Source: Deltaproteobacteria bacterium
GTDB taxonomy: Bacteria; Desulfobacterota; Desulfobacteria; Desulfobacterales; JAUVVS01
Direction of reading: 5' to 3'
Assembly: GCA_030604545.1 (NCBI GenBank)
Contig: JAUVVS010000119.1
Span: forward strand, 1 to 6,601
DNA length: 6,601 bases
In this document: one piece after another, positions 1 through 5,774 of the stretch
How the letters are laid out: each line of letters starts with the position of its first letter
Position numbering within the stretch: the first letter of the stretch is position 1
Program-made: the position numbers and the translations under genes
The notes under the pieces: generated by a model
The model's input: the letters and a program-made list of their open reading frames with translations, nothing else
Told to the model about the DNA's origin: nothing
Databases searched by the model: none

Positions 1-40
1 CCATAAAGTAGTTTACAATTTTTTTACACACCCCTACTCG

Positions 41-109
41 TAATCTTAATTGTAATCCTAATCATAATCAGCTTAATTACGATTAAGAGTAAGATTATGA
101 TTAGGATAA
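41..109. repeat. Convergent degenerate hexamer array forming a long hairpin, downstream of gspK
   Basis: The left half (41-70) reads as five consecutive 6-nt units of the form TAATCN. The right half (80-109) reads as five units of the opposite form, NGATTA. Bases 55-69 pair perfectly with 93-107 (15 bp). Inside that, 72-77 pairs with 82-87 (CTTAAT/ATTAAG) around a TACG loop, giving about 21 bp in all. It begins about 20 bp beyond the gspK stop. Neither strand has a T-run directly after the stem, so it is not a standard intrinsic terminator, though it could stabilise the 3' end of the operon mRNA or form a cruciform. The rest of 1-131 holds no gene that I can see. Confidence 0.8.
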
Positions 110-131
110 GGGAATGATATTCTCACATATG

Positions 132-1205
132 CTATTCTGTCTGCCAACTCAAGACCCTGCACATCCATTTGCCCGTTTTCTTGTCATTTTCCCTGCGGAC
201 GACGGCTACAGTCGTCGTCTCCATTTCGTTTAAAGTTGCAGTAGATTCGATTCGAAATAAATCGCTTGAAGCTGTAATGAGCCCTGGATCTATTTGAATA
301 TCACTGCAGCCGGGAGCGTTTTTATACCATGCGGGATCAGAAAGATCATTAATATATTTCGAGTCGGTGGTTTCCTGACGATAGTTGAATATTAACAGGG
401 CAAAATCTTCGTTTTCTGAAGGTAAAAGTGCTATCAGTACCGGAAGCTCTGCGGTGTTAATATTTATTTTCCCTTTATATGTAAAAGTGTTTTTACCCGC
501 ACTTGTTATACCGTAAATGGTCATATACCTTGAAATTCTAAACATTTCTCCAACACTTTGGTAAAGATCCCGTGTAATGCCCTTAATCAGAACAAGCTCA
601 CCAAGATGGTCGATTGGGCCGTTTCTGCAGGAATATGGAGGATCGAGATCCTGATAATATTCTGATTCTGCTCCATTTAATCCAGTGATTGCATCATCAT
701 CTCCGAAGTCCAGCCAGTCTTTCACAGAATTTATAACTGATGTTGGTTCAATCTCTTTAAGTGACTCATCTTGAGAGAATAAAAGTCTCAACAAACGGTC
801 CCACATAATCCTTTGGGATTCATTAAAATCACGGCCCTCAGGGTATTTCACAAGTGCGTTAACTTGAATCCTGGCGAGTTCATCGCTGATTGTTAAAGTA
901 GTCTTTCCATTTTCAAAGGGGATATCCTTTAAAAGTTCATTTATTTTTTCAGAATTAGCCCAGTCTTCCTGTATAGAGTCTATGGTTGATTCATTTTTAT
1001 CTTTTACCAGCATTGCCATAGCGGCATTTATGCCGGATGATGCCATATGTGTAAGCGTAACACGATCCCGGGCAGCGGCTGTTGAAACGGCTGCAAATCG
1101 CATCTTTCTGTGCAATTCCAATGAAGCTGTGATTATTATTGTGATAATCGTTAGCGTTATTAGGATTGCTATTCCACGGTTGTTATTAAATACTTCTATT
1201 GGCAT
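132..1205 (-). CDS. gspK: Type II secretion system minor pseudopilin GspK (tip subunit)
   Basis: 357 residues, typical of GspK and much longer than other pseudopilins. A short leader ends at R10-G11, followed by the hydrophobic helix IAILITLTIITIIITA (12-27); the prepilin peptidase should cut after G11. Mature position +5 is Ile (I16), not Glu, which is the hallmark of GspK. The large inserted domain shows family motifs: WLDFGDD (164-170), GAESEYY (178-184), NGPIDHLGELVLIKGI (195-210) and KININTAELP (246-255), then SDLFRIESTATL (313-324) near the C-terminus. Known role: GspK caps the periplasmic pseudopilus with GspI and GspJ and helps start its assembly. The ATG is supported by GAAGGGA 5 nt upstream. 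It lies 10 nt after gspJ and is the last gene of the run in this window. Confidence 0.95.
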   Translation of the reverse strand: MPIEVFNNNRGIAILITLTIITIIITASLELHRKMRFAAVSTAAARDRVTLTHMASSGINAAMAMLVKDKNESTIDSIQEDWANSEKINELLKDIPFENGKTTLTISDELARIQVNALVKYPEGRDFNESQRIMWDRLLRLLFSQDESLKEIEPTSVINSVKDWLDFGDDDAITGLNGAESEYYQDLDPPYSCRNGPIDHLGELVLIKGITRDLYQSVGEMFRISRYMTIYGITSAGKNTFTYKGKININTAELPVLIALLPSENEDFALLIFNYRQETTDSKYINDLSDPAWYKNAPGCSDIQIDPGLITASSDLFRIESTATLNEMETTTVAVVRRENDKKTGKWMCRVLSWQTE

Positions 1206-1210
1206 TATTA

Positions 1211-1217
1211 TCCCTTC
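1211..1217 (-). promoter_or_regulatory. Ribosome binding site of gspK
   Basis: The minus strand reads GAAGGGA, 5 nt before the ATG at 1205. It overlaps the gspJ stop codon (1216-1218), so ribosomes ending on gspJ are well placed to restart on gspK. Confidence 0.7.
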
Positions 1218-2082
1218 AACCGATTTGTACCCTATAACTTGGTAACGTTACCATAATTTCGAAAAAATGAGAAGTTGAATCATTTCCAAGCTCAAGTTTT
1301 ATACCTATTGATTTAGGGGTGGCATATTTGAACTCTTCAGACTCGGAATCCCAAAGGTCGTATTCTACCCCGTCATGATCGTAATATTTGAATGCAAGCG
1401 ACTTAACGTCTTCACATAATATAGGATCCTTTCGATTTTCTTCAAAGGCCTTATAAGTATACAAGCTGTCCGCACGTCTTAAAACATAATTATGCTCACC
1501 TTCGGACTGAATATAATAGACAATTTCAGCAATTCCTTCTTGCATGTTTTTTTCAAGATATATGTGTGCCAGTGAAGTAAATCTGAGTCTTGAAAAGCCA
1601 ACGCCGCCTGGATATGTAAAGTCACCAACAATGCGATAAGGGTCCGGTTTATCATCTAAATCTGGAGGAGAATATTTAGGGTGCATGGAAATATGTACTG
1701 CATGCAAATCAAGAGTCATTCGGGCAAGACAATTTTTTGCCATATCATAAGAGGCAATACCCTCATGGATGGTTTGGATATTAGAAAATACGGAGTTATA
1801 TGAAATAAAAAGAGTTGTAACAATAATACTGAAGATAAAGAATGCTATCAGTATTTCAATCAGGGTAAAACCATAAATCCCTTTCTTAATGATGCATACC
1901 GGATGCCGAATGACAGACGAATGATGACTGAGGACAGAGGGTGGATTACTGACGACGGACGACGGATGACAGAAGACGGATGATGGATAACGGATAATCA
2001 CCGGATTTAGATTGCTTGCATGTGACAAATTCTTATTCATGCAAATGCTTATTTGTTCTGAAACTTTAATTAATTTATTCAT
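1216..2082 (-). CDS. gspJ: Type II secretion system minor pseudopilin GspJ with abnormally long N-terminal leader
   Basis: 288 residues from the ATG at 2082. The prepilin signature GFTLIEILIAFFIFSIIV begins at G71, with cleavage expected after G71 and Glu at mature +5 (E76). The mature part (about 217 residues) fits GspJ, a tip subunit that binds GspI and GspK. The rest has the expected beta-rich, low-motif character, for example DLHAVHIS, FTSLAHIY and VYYIQSEGEHNYVLRRAD. The leader is odd: about 70 residues instead of the usual 5-25, and residues 32-59 form four 7-residue repeats (YPSSVFC, HPSSVVS, NPPSVLS, HHSSVIR) encoded by a degenerate heptanucleotide array. No ATG, GTG or TTG lies in frame between the array and G71. 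M15 (2040) is an alternative start. There is no clear Shine-Dalgarno, so coupling to gspI (7-nt gap) is likely. The identity rests on the motif and on its position between gspI and gspK. Confidence 0.88.
   Translation of the reverse strand: MNKLIKVSEQISICMNKNLSHASNLNPVIIRYPSSVFCHPSSVVSNPPSVLSHHSSVIRHPVCIIKKGIYGFTLIEILIAFFIFSIIVTTLFISYNSVFSNIQTIHEGIASYDMAKNCLARMTLDLHAVHISMHPKYSPPDLDDKPDPYRIVGDFTYPGGVGFSRLRFTSLAHIYLEKNMQEGIAEIVYYIQSEGEHNYVLRRADSLYTYKAFEENRKDPILCEDVKSLAFKYYDHDGVEYDLWDSESEEFKYATPKSIGIKLELGNDSTSHFFEIMVTLPSYRVQIG
1900..1997 (-). repeat. Degenerate heptanucleotide tandem repeat (about 14 copies) inside gspJ
   Basis: On the minus strand the sequence divides into 14 consecutive 7-nt units: ttatccg, ttatcca, tcatccg, tcttctg, tcatccg, tcgtccg, tcgtcag, taatcca, ccctctg, tcctcag, tcatcat, tcgtctg, tcattcg, gcatccg. 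The consensus is TCATCCG. Three units equal 21 nt, so any frame encodes a 7-residue repeat; the gspJ frame gives the pattern (H/N/Y)PSSV followed by two variable residues. The composition differs from the surrounding AT-rich pseudopilin codons, which suggests an element that arose by expansion or insertion rather than ordinary coding sequence. Confidence 0.85.
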
Positions 2083-2089
2083 TATTATA

Positions 2090-2437
2090 TTAATTGGTTA
2101 CTTCTATTTTTTTTAGACTTTCTGAATCAGCTCCAAGTATTTCAGACTCAATATTATCCATGGAAACGCTCCAACTATAATTCGGAAAATCATCTCCAAA
2201 ATTTCCTGATTCGGCCATCTGATCATTTAAGGATGTTGCCTCAAGTTCAGCTATCTTGTTTTGAGCCAGAAGGGGCGCGGTTGAATAAAATCTTGTAGCA
2301 AGATTCAAATTAATAGTCTGGGAATGCATTTTAAAAATAGCAATGAGGACGATGGCAATTATTGAAATTGCTACCATTATTTCAAGGAGTGTAAAGCCAA
2401 AATCCGGCTGCCTTTTTTCAATTTCCAAAGTCTTCAT
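2090..2437 (-). CDS. gspI: Type II secretion system minor pseudopilin GspI
   Basis: 115 residues, the usual size for GspI. The leader MKTLEIEKRQPDFG ends at G14, followed by FTLLEIMVAISIIAIVLIAIF with Glu at mature +5 (E19). After the helix comes STAPLLAQNKIAELEA, a pattern typical of GspI (A..LA..K..E.E). Known role: it starts tip-complex assembly with GspJ and GspK. I chose the ATG at 2437. A TTG three codons earlier (2446) is also in frame but less likely. Neither start has a good Shine-Dalgarno. The gene overlaps the end of gspH by 20 nt in a different frame, so translation probably depends on gspH. gspJ follows after 7 nt. Confidence 0.92.
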   Translation of the reverse strand: MKTLEIEKRQPDFGFTLLEIMVAISIIAIVLIAIFKMHSQTINLNLATRFYSTAPLLAQNKIAELEATSLNDQMAESGNFGDDFPNYSWSVSMDNIESEILGADSESLKKIEVTN

Positions 2438-2927
2438 AATGTTCAAACAACTTTACCTTTGATAGAAAAGGTTCAATAAGAAAAGACAGCCTTTTATTTT
2501 CGTTATCTTCAATATGAATGAATACCTTATCGGAATATCCATTTTTATAAAAACAGATTTCTGCTTCACCAAATGAAACCTTACCTTTGCCGACATACTC
2601 AATATCAAGCAGTTTTACTTTGTCAGGCAGCTCGTATGCTTTTTGTTCTGCGTTTTTAAGCTCCTCTGGAGTCATTGATTCGCTTGTTGACCATAACCTA
2701 TTATTATCCAAGCTGGCATGCAGAATATAAAGTTGCTTCTTTAAAACTGCATTATCTTTAAGAATGTTTACTTTTCCGATAATCCAGCGTGAAACTTTTT
2801 TTGTTTCGTCCAATAGAGTATAATTCTGAAATCGGGGCATGGAAAAAAAGAGTATAATACTGATAAGTGAAACTACAACAATGACTTCAATGAGTGTAAA
2901 ACCTAAATTTTGCCTGGTACGTAACAT
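2418..2927 (-). CDS. gspH: Type II secretion system minor pseudopilin GspH
   Basis: 169 residues. The leader MLRTRQNLG is cut after G9, before FTLIEVIVVVSLISIILFFSMPRF, with Glu at mature +5 (E14). The later segment GEAEICFYKNGYSDKVFIHIED (about 121-142) matches the C-terminal beta strand and 'F..G.S' region of the GspH/FimT-like domain. Known role: it sits just below the GspI-J-K tip and links it to the GspG shaft. The ATG at 2927 has no Shine-Dalgarno; the 15 nt at 2926-2940 form an AT-only palindrome (ATATTAA/TTAATAT) that includes the start. Being first after the long spacer and overlapping gspI by 20 nt, it begins the minor-pseudopilin set. Confidence 0.88.
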   Translation of the reverse strand: MLRTRQNLGFTLIEVIVVVSLISIILFFSMPRFQNYTLLDETKKVSRWIIGKVNILKDNAVLKKQLYILHASLDNNRLWSTSESMTPEELKNAEQKAYELPDKVKLLDIEYVGKGKVSFGEAEICFYKNGYSDKVFIHIEDNENKRLSFLIEPFLSKVKLFEHYEDFGN

Positions 2928-3184
2928 ATTAATTTAATATAATTGAAGATTGAAGCCCGCCCTGGTGCGAATTGATTGGTAAACACTAACGGCGCTGTAA
3001 TAATTCTCAGGGTGTGGCATAAGCATCCACGCAGATGAATTAGGTCTGGGCCAGGGAATGAAGATTTAAGGAATTTTTCCATTATTCATTTTAGTACCGG
3101 CTTGATGTTCTCTAAAAGTCTATGGAAAGAATGGAATTTCCGATTCAGAAAGAAGTTTATCTGGAGCAGACAAGGTCAAGGAAA
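2928..3184 (-). other. 257-bp spacer between gspG and gspH, no convincing gene
   Basis: The gap is far longer than the other junctions in this operon, which range from an overlap to 37 nt. Around 2955-3060 it looks visibly richer in G and C than the flanking genes. Possible pairings include CCCTGG against CCAGGG across about 90 nt, GTGG/CCAC around 3013-3029, and GGAA/TTCC at 3070-3080. A perfect two-copy heptamer ATTGAAG lies at 2942-2955. One minus frame stays open for about 45 codons just before gspH but has stops upstream and no good start of its own. No stem is followed by a T-run. It could be an mRNA-processing or attenuating spacer, a mobile-repeat relic or a gene remnant; I do not recognise it. 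Confidence 0.55.
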
Positions 3185-3640
3185 TTATTCTATTTCCCAG
3201 CTATTTATATCCTTGTTTTTATCTTCGCCTCCAGGAATACCGTCGGCACCGTATGAAATGATTTCATAAACACCATGAACACCAGGGGATAGATAAACAA
3301 AATCGTTTCTCCAGGGATCTTTTGGTAGTTTTCCTTTTTCAAGATAGCCGCCCTTTCGCCAATTTTTGGGAAGTGCTCCTGTAGTAGGGAATTCAATCAG
3401 CGCCTGTAGCCCCTGTTCAGTATCAGGATACATACCGGTATCCAGTTTGTATAATTTCAAGGCTGTTTCCAAGCTTTCTATCTGTATCTTTGCCTTAAGC
3501 TGTTTTGCTTCCTCCGGACGTCCCATTATTCTTGGTACAATAAGTCCTGCAAGAATACCTAATATTACTATTACAACCATCAATTCAATGAGCGTAAATC
3601 CAAGGTTGCCGATTTTCTTTATCATAATTTTTTTATCCAT
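3185..3640 (-). CDS. gspG: Type II secretion system major pseudopilin GspG
   Basis: 151 residues, standard for GspG. The leader MDKKIMIKKIGNLG is cut after G14; the mature chain starts FTLIELMVVIVILGILAGLIVPRIMG with Glu at +5 (E19). Family motifs follow: ALKLYKLDTGMYPDTEQGLQAL (60-81), GGYL (97-100), PKDPWRNDFVYLSPG (106-120) and the C-terminal calcium loop SYGADGIPGGEDKNKDINSW (129-148), where D133 and D144 are likely ligands. Known role: GspG polymerises into the periplasmic pseudopilus that pushes substrates through the secretin. The ATG at 3640 is preferred because GGAGG lies 4 nt upstream; an in-frame TTG at 3673 would lengthen the leader and lacks a site. It begins 37 nt after gspF and has the strongest ribosome binding site of the T2SS genes here, which suits the most abundant subunit. 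Confidence 0.97.
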   Translation of the reverse strand: MDKKIMIKKIGNLGFTLIELMVVIVILGILAGLIVPRIMGRPEEAKQLKAKIQIESLETALKLYKLDTGMYPDTEQGLQALIEFPTTGALPKNWRKGGYLEKGKLPKDPWRNDFVYLSPGVHGVYEIISYGADGIPGGEDKNKDINSWEIE

Positions 3641-3644
3641 TATT

Positions 3645-3649
3645 CCTCC
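3645..3649 (-). promoter_or_regulatory. Ribosome binding site of gspG (decides the start)
   Basis: GGAGG on the minus strand, 4 nt before the ATG at 3640. It lies downstream of the in-frame TTG at 3673 and so argues for the shorter, 151-residue GspG. Confidence 0.75.
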
Positions 3650-3677
3650 ATTATTATGGATTGGAACCTGCAAAATA

Positions 3678-4904
3678 CTACATTATAAGTTGATTCATTT
3701 CAAATATCGGAAGGCATATTGAAAGAACGATAAATCCAACGATAACACCCATTATCAGTATCATAATAGGTTCTATTAATGATGTCATACTCATTATACT
3801 TGATTCCACTTCATTTTCAAATATATCTGCAACTTTTGCTAACATGGATTCCAGTTCCCCGCTTTGTTCTCCAACCTGAATCATCTGGATGGAAAGATTT
3901 GGAAAGAGACTGCTTTCCGAAAGAGCCGCACCCAATCCATGTCCTTTGCCGACTTCTTTTGCAGCCGTATCAATTGTATTGGATATCAGTACATTTCCTA
4001 CTATATTTTTAACAATTTCAAGGGCAGACAACATGGAGACGCCGTTTTCAAGTAGTGAGCCAAGGGTTCTGGAAAAACGGGCAACAGCCAGTTTTTTAGC
4101 TAAAAGGCCGATGACCGGCAAATAGAGTATGGTTTTATCCAGAAAGTAGAGACCCGTTGCTGTCTTTTTTAATCTGCGAAATATTATCAATGATCCAATT
4201 ATCACAATAAAAAAAATCCACCAATAAGATTTAAATATATCGCTAATGGTAATAAGAAATCGGGTCGGAGCGGGGAGAACCTGATTCATGTCAGTGAAAA
4301 TTGATGTTATACTTGGAACAATAAATGTAAGAAGAAGAAACAGAACAACAGCTCCAATAAAAGTCATAAAAACAGGATAAGTTAAAGATGATCTAATCCT
4401 ATTGCTTAAAGCTTGTTGTTTTTCAGTAATATCCGCAAGACGTTCTAAAACGATTTCAAGAGATCCTGAAGATTCTCCTGAGTGTACCATGTTCACATAA
4501 AGCGAGGAAAAAATTCCTGGATATTGAGACAGCGCATTGGCAAAGCTGTTGCCTTCAACGATTGAATCCTTGATCCGCGCTAATATTTTTTTAAAAGCAT
4601 AAGATTTGGTTTGAGGTATCAGCGTATTAATAGCTGTAACAAGTTGAAACCCAGCACTAATTAAGGTGGATAATTGTCTTGTCATCATTGAAATTTCTGA
4701 CGGTTTTACACGGGTAAAGGGGTGAATTATAGAAGAAAAAAGGGGCTCTTTTTTTTTAGAGGCGTCATGAACCTCTTTTAATGAGACGGGAAAGATTTTA
4801 GAAGATCGAAGATTTTGACGGGCTGAAAAAGGGCTATCAGAATCAATGATTCCAGTGATGGCCTTACCTTTGATATCTAAAGCTGTATATTCATATACCG
4901 GCAT
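3678..4904 (-). CDS. gspF: Type II secretion system inner-membrane platform protein GspF
   Basis: 408 residues from ATG 4904, close to the usual 400-410. The N-terminus MPVYEYTALDIKGKAITG is the classic GspF opening, so the in-frame TTG at 4976 is rejected as start. Two homologous GspF domains are visible: the first at about 70-195 (RQLSTLISAGFQLVTAI, then VHSGESSGSLEIVLERLAD), the second at about 273-400 (RTLGSLLENGVSMLSALEI, then IQVGEQSGELESMLAKVAD). Three membrane segments are seen near 176-198, 228-242 and 376-400. Known role: GspF is the inner-membrane core that couples the GspE ATPase to pseudopilin insertion. A weak TGAG lies about 9 nt upstream. Unusually, gspE is not immediately upstream; a 281-bp spacer and a lipoprotein gene are there instead. 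Confidence 0.96.
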   Translation of the reverse strand: MPVYEYTALDIKGKAITGIIDSDSPFSARQNLRSSKIFPVSLKEVHDASKKKEPLFSSIIHPFTRVKPSEISMMTRQLSTLISAGFQLVTAINTLIPQTKSYAFKKILARIKDSIVEGNSFANALSQYPGIFSSLYVNMVHSGESSGSLEIVLERLADITEKQQALSNRIRSSLTYPVFMTFIGAVVLFLLLTFIVPSITSIFTDMNQVLPAPTRFLITISDIFKSYWWIFFIVIIGSLIIFRRLKKTATGLYFLDKTILYLPVIGLLAKKLAVARFSRTLGSLLENGVSMLSALEIVKNIVGNVLISNTIDTAAKEVGKGHGLGAALSESSLFPNLSIQMIQVGEQSGELESMLAKVADIFENEVESSIMSMTSLIEPIMILIMGVIVGFIVLSICLPIFEMNQLIM

Positions 4905-5185
4905 TTTTAATAACTCAAAACATTTCTCAAAGTTGTTTTTTTGTAATATTTTAGCATTATGAAAGGACAGAGGCAATCAACATGTAAAAAAGGGTAAGAA
5001 GATGGTCAGGTATGGAGTCTGTTTCAAGCGGAGCTATTACAATAATGTTTGACACGGTAAGCGTTAAGGAAAAGTTATTCGTGTTGATACCCAATGCTGG
5101 ACCTAAAGGATAAAAAAGAAGCATAAAGTATAAAGGTCGAACCAAATTGAATCACAATATGTTTATGCCCGGTCTTTTATATATG
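4905..5185 (-). other. 281-bp spacer upstream of gspF, possible operon promoter region
   Basis: No gene is convincing here. A 62-codon minus-strand frame (4957-5145) encodes a partly hydrophobic peptide, but it begins with TTG, has no Shine-Dalgarno and resembles no family I know; it may be chance or a relic. I see no terminator hairpin after the lipoprotein stop at 5186, so read-through into gspF is possible. AT-rich stretches such as TTTATACTTTATGC (minus strand, about 5123-5136) could hold a promoter, but no well-spaced -35/-10 pair stands out. Confidence 0.45.
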
Positions 5186-5641
5186 CTATTTTATCCTTTG
5201 CAAGATCATTTTAGCCCTCTTTTTCTCCAGTCTGACCAAGACATAGTAATGATTGATTGGCCCATAAATTCCAATCCTATCATACCATCGTTCAATTACT
5301 TCAGTAAAATTTAGTTCAGTATCTGATAAAATATCAATTATTTGTCCGGAATACTCGCCGCGCGTAGTGCTTATAGTCAGACCTTTACTTGTTACATGAG
5401 TGAAAATTGTTCGACCAAGCTCCGCTCGGGCACGTTGGATTGCCTGGTCCCATGCTTCGCTTGTTTTTCTGGTTTGCCCTGAAATGCCAACTGCATAAAA
5501 GTATCGATCATCACTTGTAGTTGAGTACAGCCATTCGGGAACGCTTTCAGCTCTTTTATCCGGACCGGACCGACAACCAGTATGTATTACCGGAGAGAGA
5601 ATAATCAGAAGGCCTAAAATGGCAAATTGCCGCAATTTCAT
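5186..5641 (-). CDS. LPP20-type lipoprotein, short paralogue
   Basis: 151 residues. A signal peptide (KLRQFAILGLLIILSPVIHTG) precedes C23, the likely lipidated residue; the lipobox HTGC has His at -3 instead of the usual Leu/Val/Ile, so lipidation is less certain. The body resembles the neighbouring lipoprotein: PEWLY (35-39), YFYAVGIS (47-54), the A-rich helix AWDQAIQRARAELGR (63-77), VIERWYDR (115-122) and a final strand YYVLVRLEKKRAKMIL (132-147). These fit the LPP20/FlgP-like periplasmic fold; the exact function is unknown. I chose ATG 5641 because AGGA lies 6 nt upstream; ATG 5656 lacks a site and would place polar residues before the signal peptide. Whether it belongs to the T2SS transcript is open: the gap to gspF is 281 bp without a visible terminator. 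Confidence 0.8.
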   Translation of the reverse strand: MKLRQFAILGLLIILSPVIHTGCRSGPDKRAESVPEWLYSTTSDDRYFYAVGISGQTRKTSEAWDQAIQRARAELGRTIFTHVTSKGLTISTTRGEYSGQIIDILSDTELNFTEVIERWYDRIGIYGPINHYYVLVRLEKKRAKMILQRIK

Positions 5642-5647
5642 ATCTTG

Positions 5648-5651
5648 TCCT
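5648..5651 (-). promoter_or_regulatory. Ribosome binding site of the short LPP20-type gene (decides the start)
   Basis: AGGA on the minus strand, 6 nt before ATG 5641. It lies downstream of the alternative ATG at 5656, so it supports the shorter protein. Confidence 0.55.
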
Positions 5652-5713
5652 ATCATTTATTCGGCCCGTTTCTTATAAAACTTCTAAGCCGGACGGATAT
5701 GTGGAGTCTGTCC

Positions 5714-5741
5714 AAAAAGGCAGGGCCTTGCAAGCCCTGCC
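5714..5741 (-). terminator. Intrinsic (rho-independent) terminator of the upstream lipoprotein gene
   Basis: Bases 5719-5726 (GGCAGGGC) pair perfectly with 5734-5741 (GCCCTGCC), an 8-bp GC-rich stem with a 7-nt loop. On the minus strand the stem is followed directly by TTTTT (5718-5714). It lies 33 nt after the stop of the lipoprotein gene at 5775, so that gene is probably a single transcription unit separate from the genes after it. The rest of 5642-5774 holds the leader of the short lipoprotein gene and no clear promoter. Confidence 0.88.
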
Positions 5742-5774
5742 TCTGATGTAAGGTATTCAGATTAAAATCTGAGA

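Noticed and set aside
41..109. Hairpin after gspK as a rho-independent terminator
   Set aside because: The stem is AT-rich and neither strand carries a T-run next to it.
41..109. CRISPR array
   Set aside because: Units of 6 nt run back to back with no spacers; the same holds for the 7-nt array at 1900-1997.
982..1245. 87-codon plus-strand frame opposite the start of gspK
   Set aside because: Antisense to the well-supported gspK N-terminus; no ribosome binding site or recognisable domain.
3185..3640. Type IV pilin instead of a T2SS pseudopilin
   Set aside because: The PDTEQGL and GADGxPGGE calcium-loop motifs and the gspF-H-I-J-K neighbours are specific to GspG.
3366..3722. 118-codon plus-strand frame across gspG
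   Set aside because: It mirrors the gspG coding strand, whose motifs are unmistakable.
3779..4125. Three overlapping plus-strand frames inside gspF
   Set aside because: Shadow frames antisense to the conserved second GspF domain.
4905..4976. N-terminal extension of GspF by 24 residues from a TTG codon
   Set aside because: GspF proteins begin at the M-x-x-Y/F-E-Y-T-A-L motif, which here follows the ATG at 4904.
4957..5145. 62-codon minus-strand frame between the lipoprotein gene and gspF
   Set aside because: TTG start, no Shine-Dalgarno and no family resemblance; kept only as a note on the spacer.
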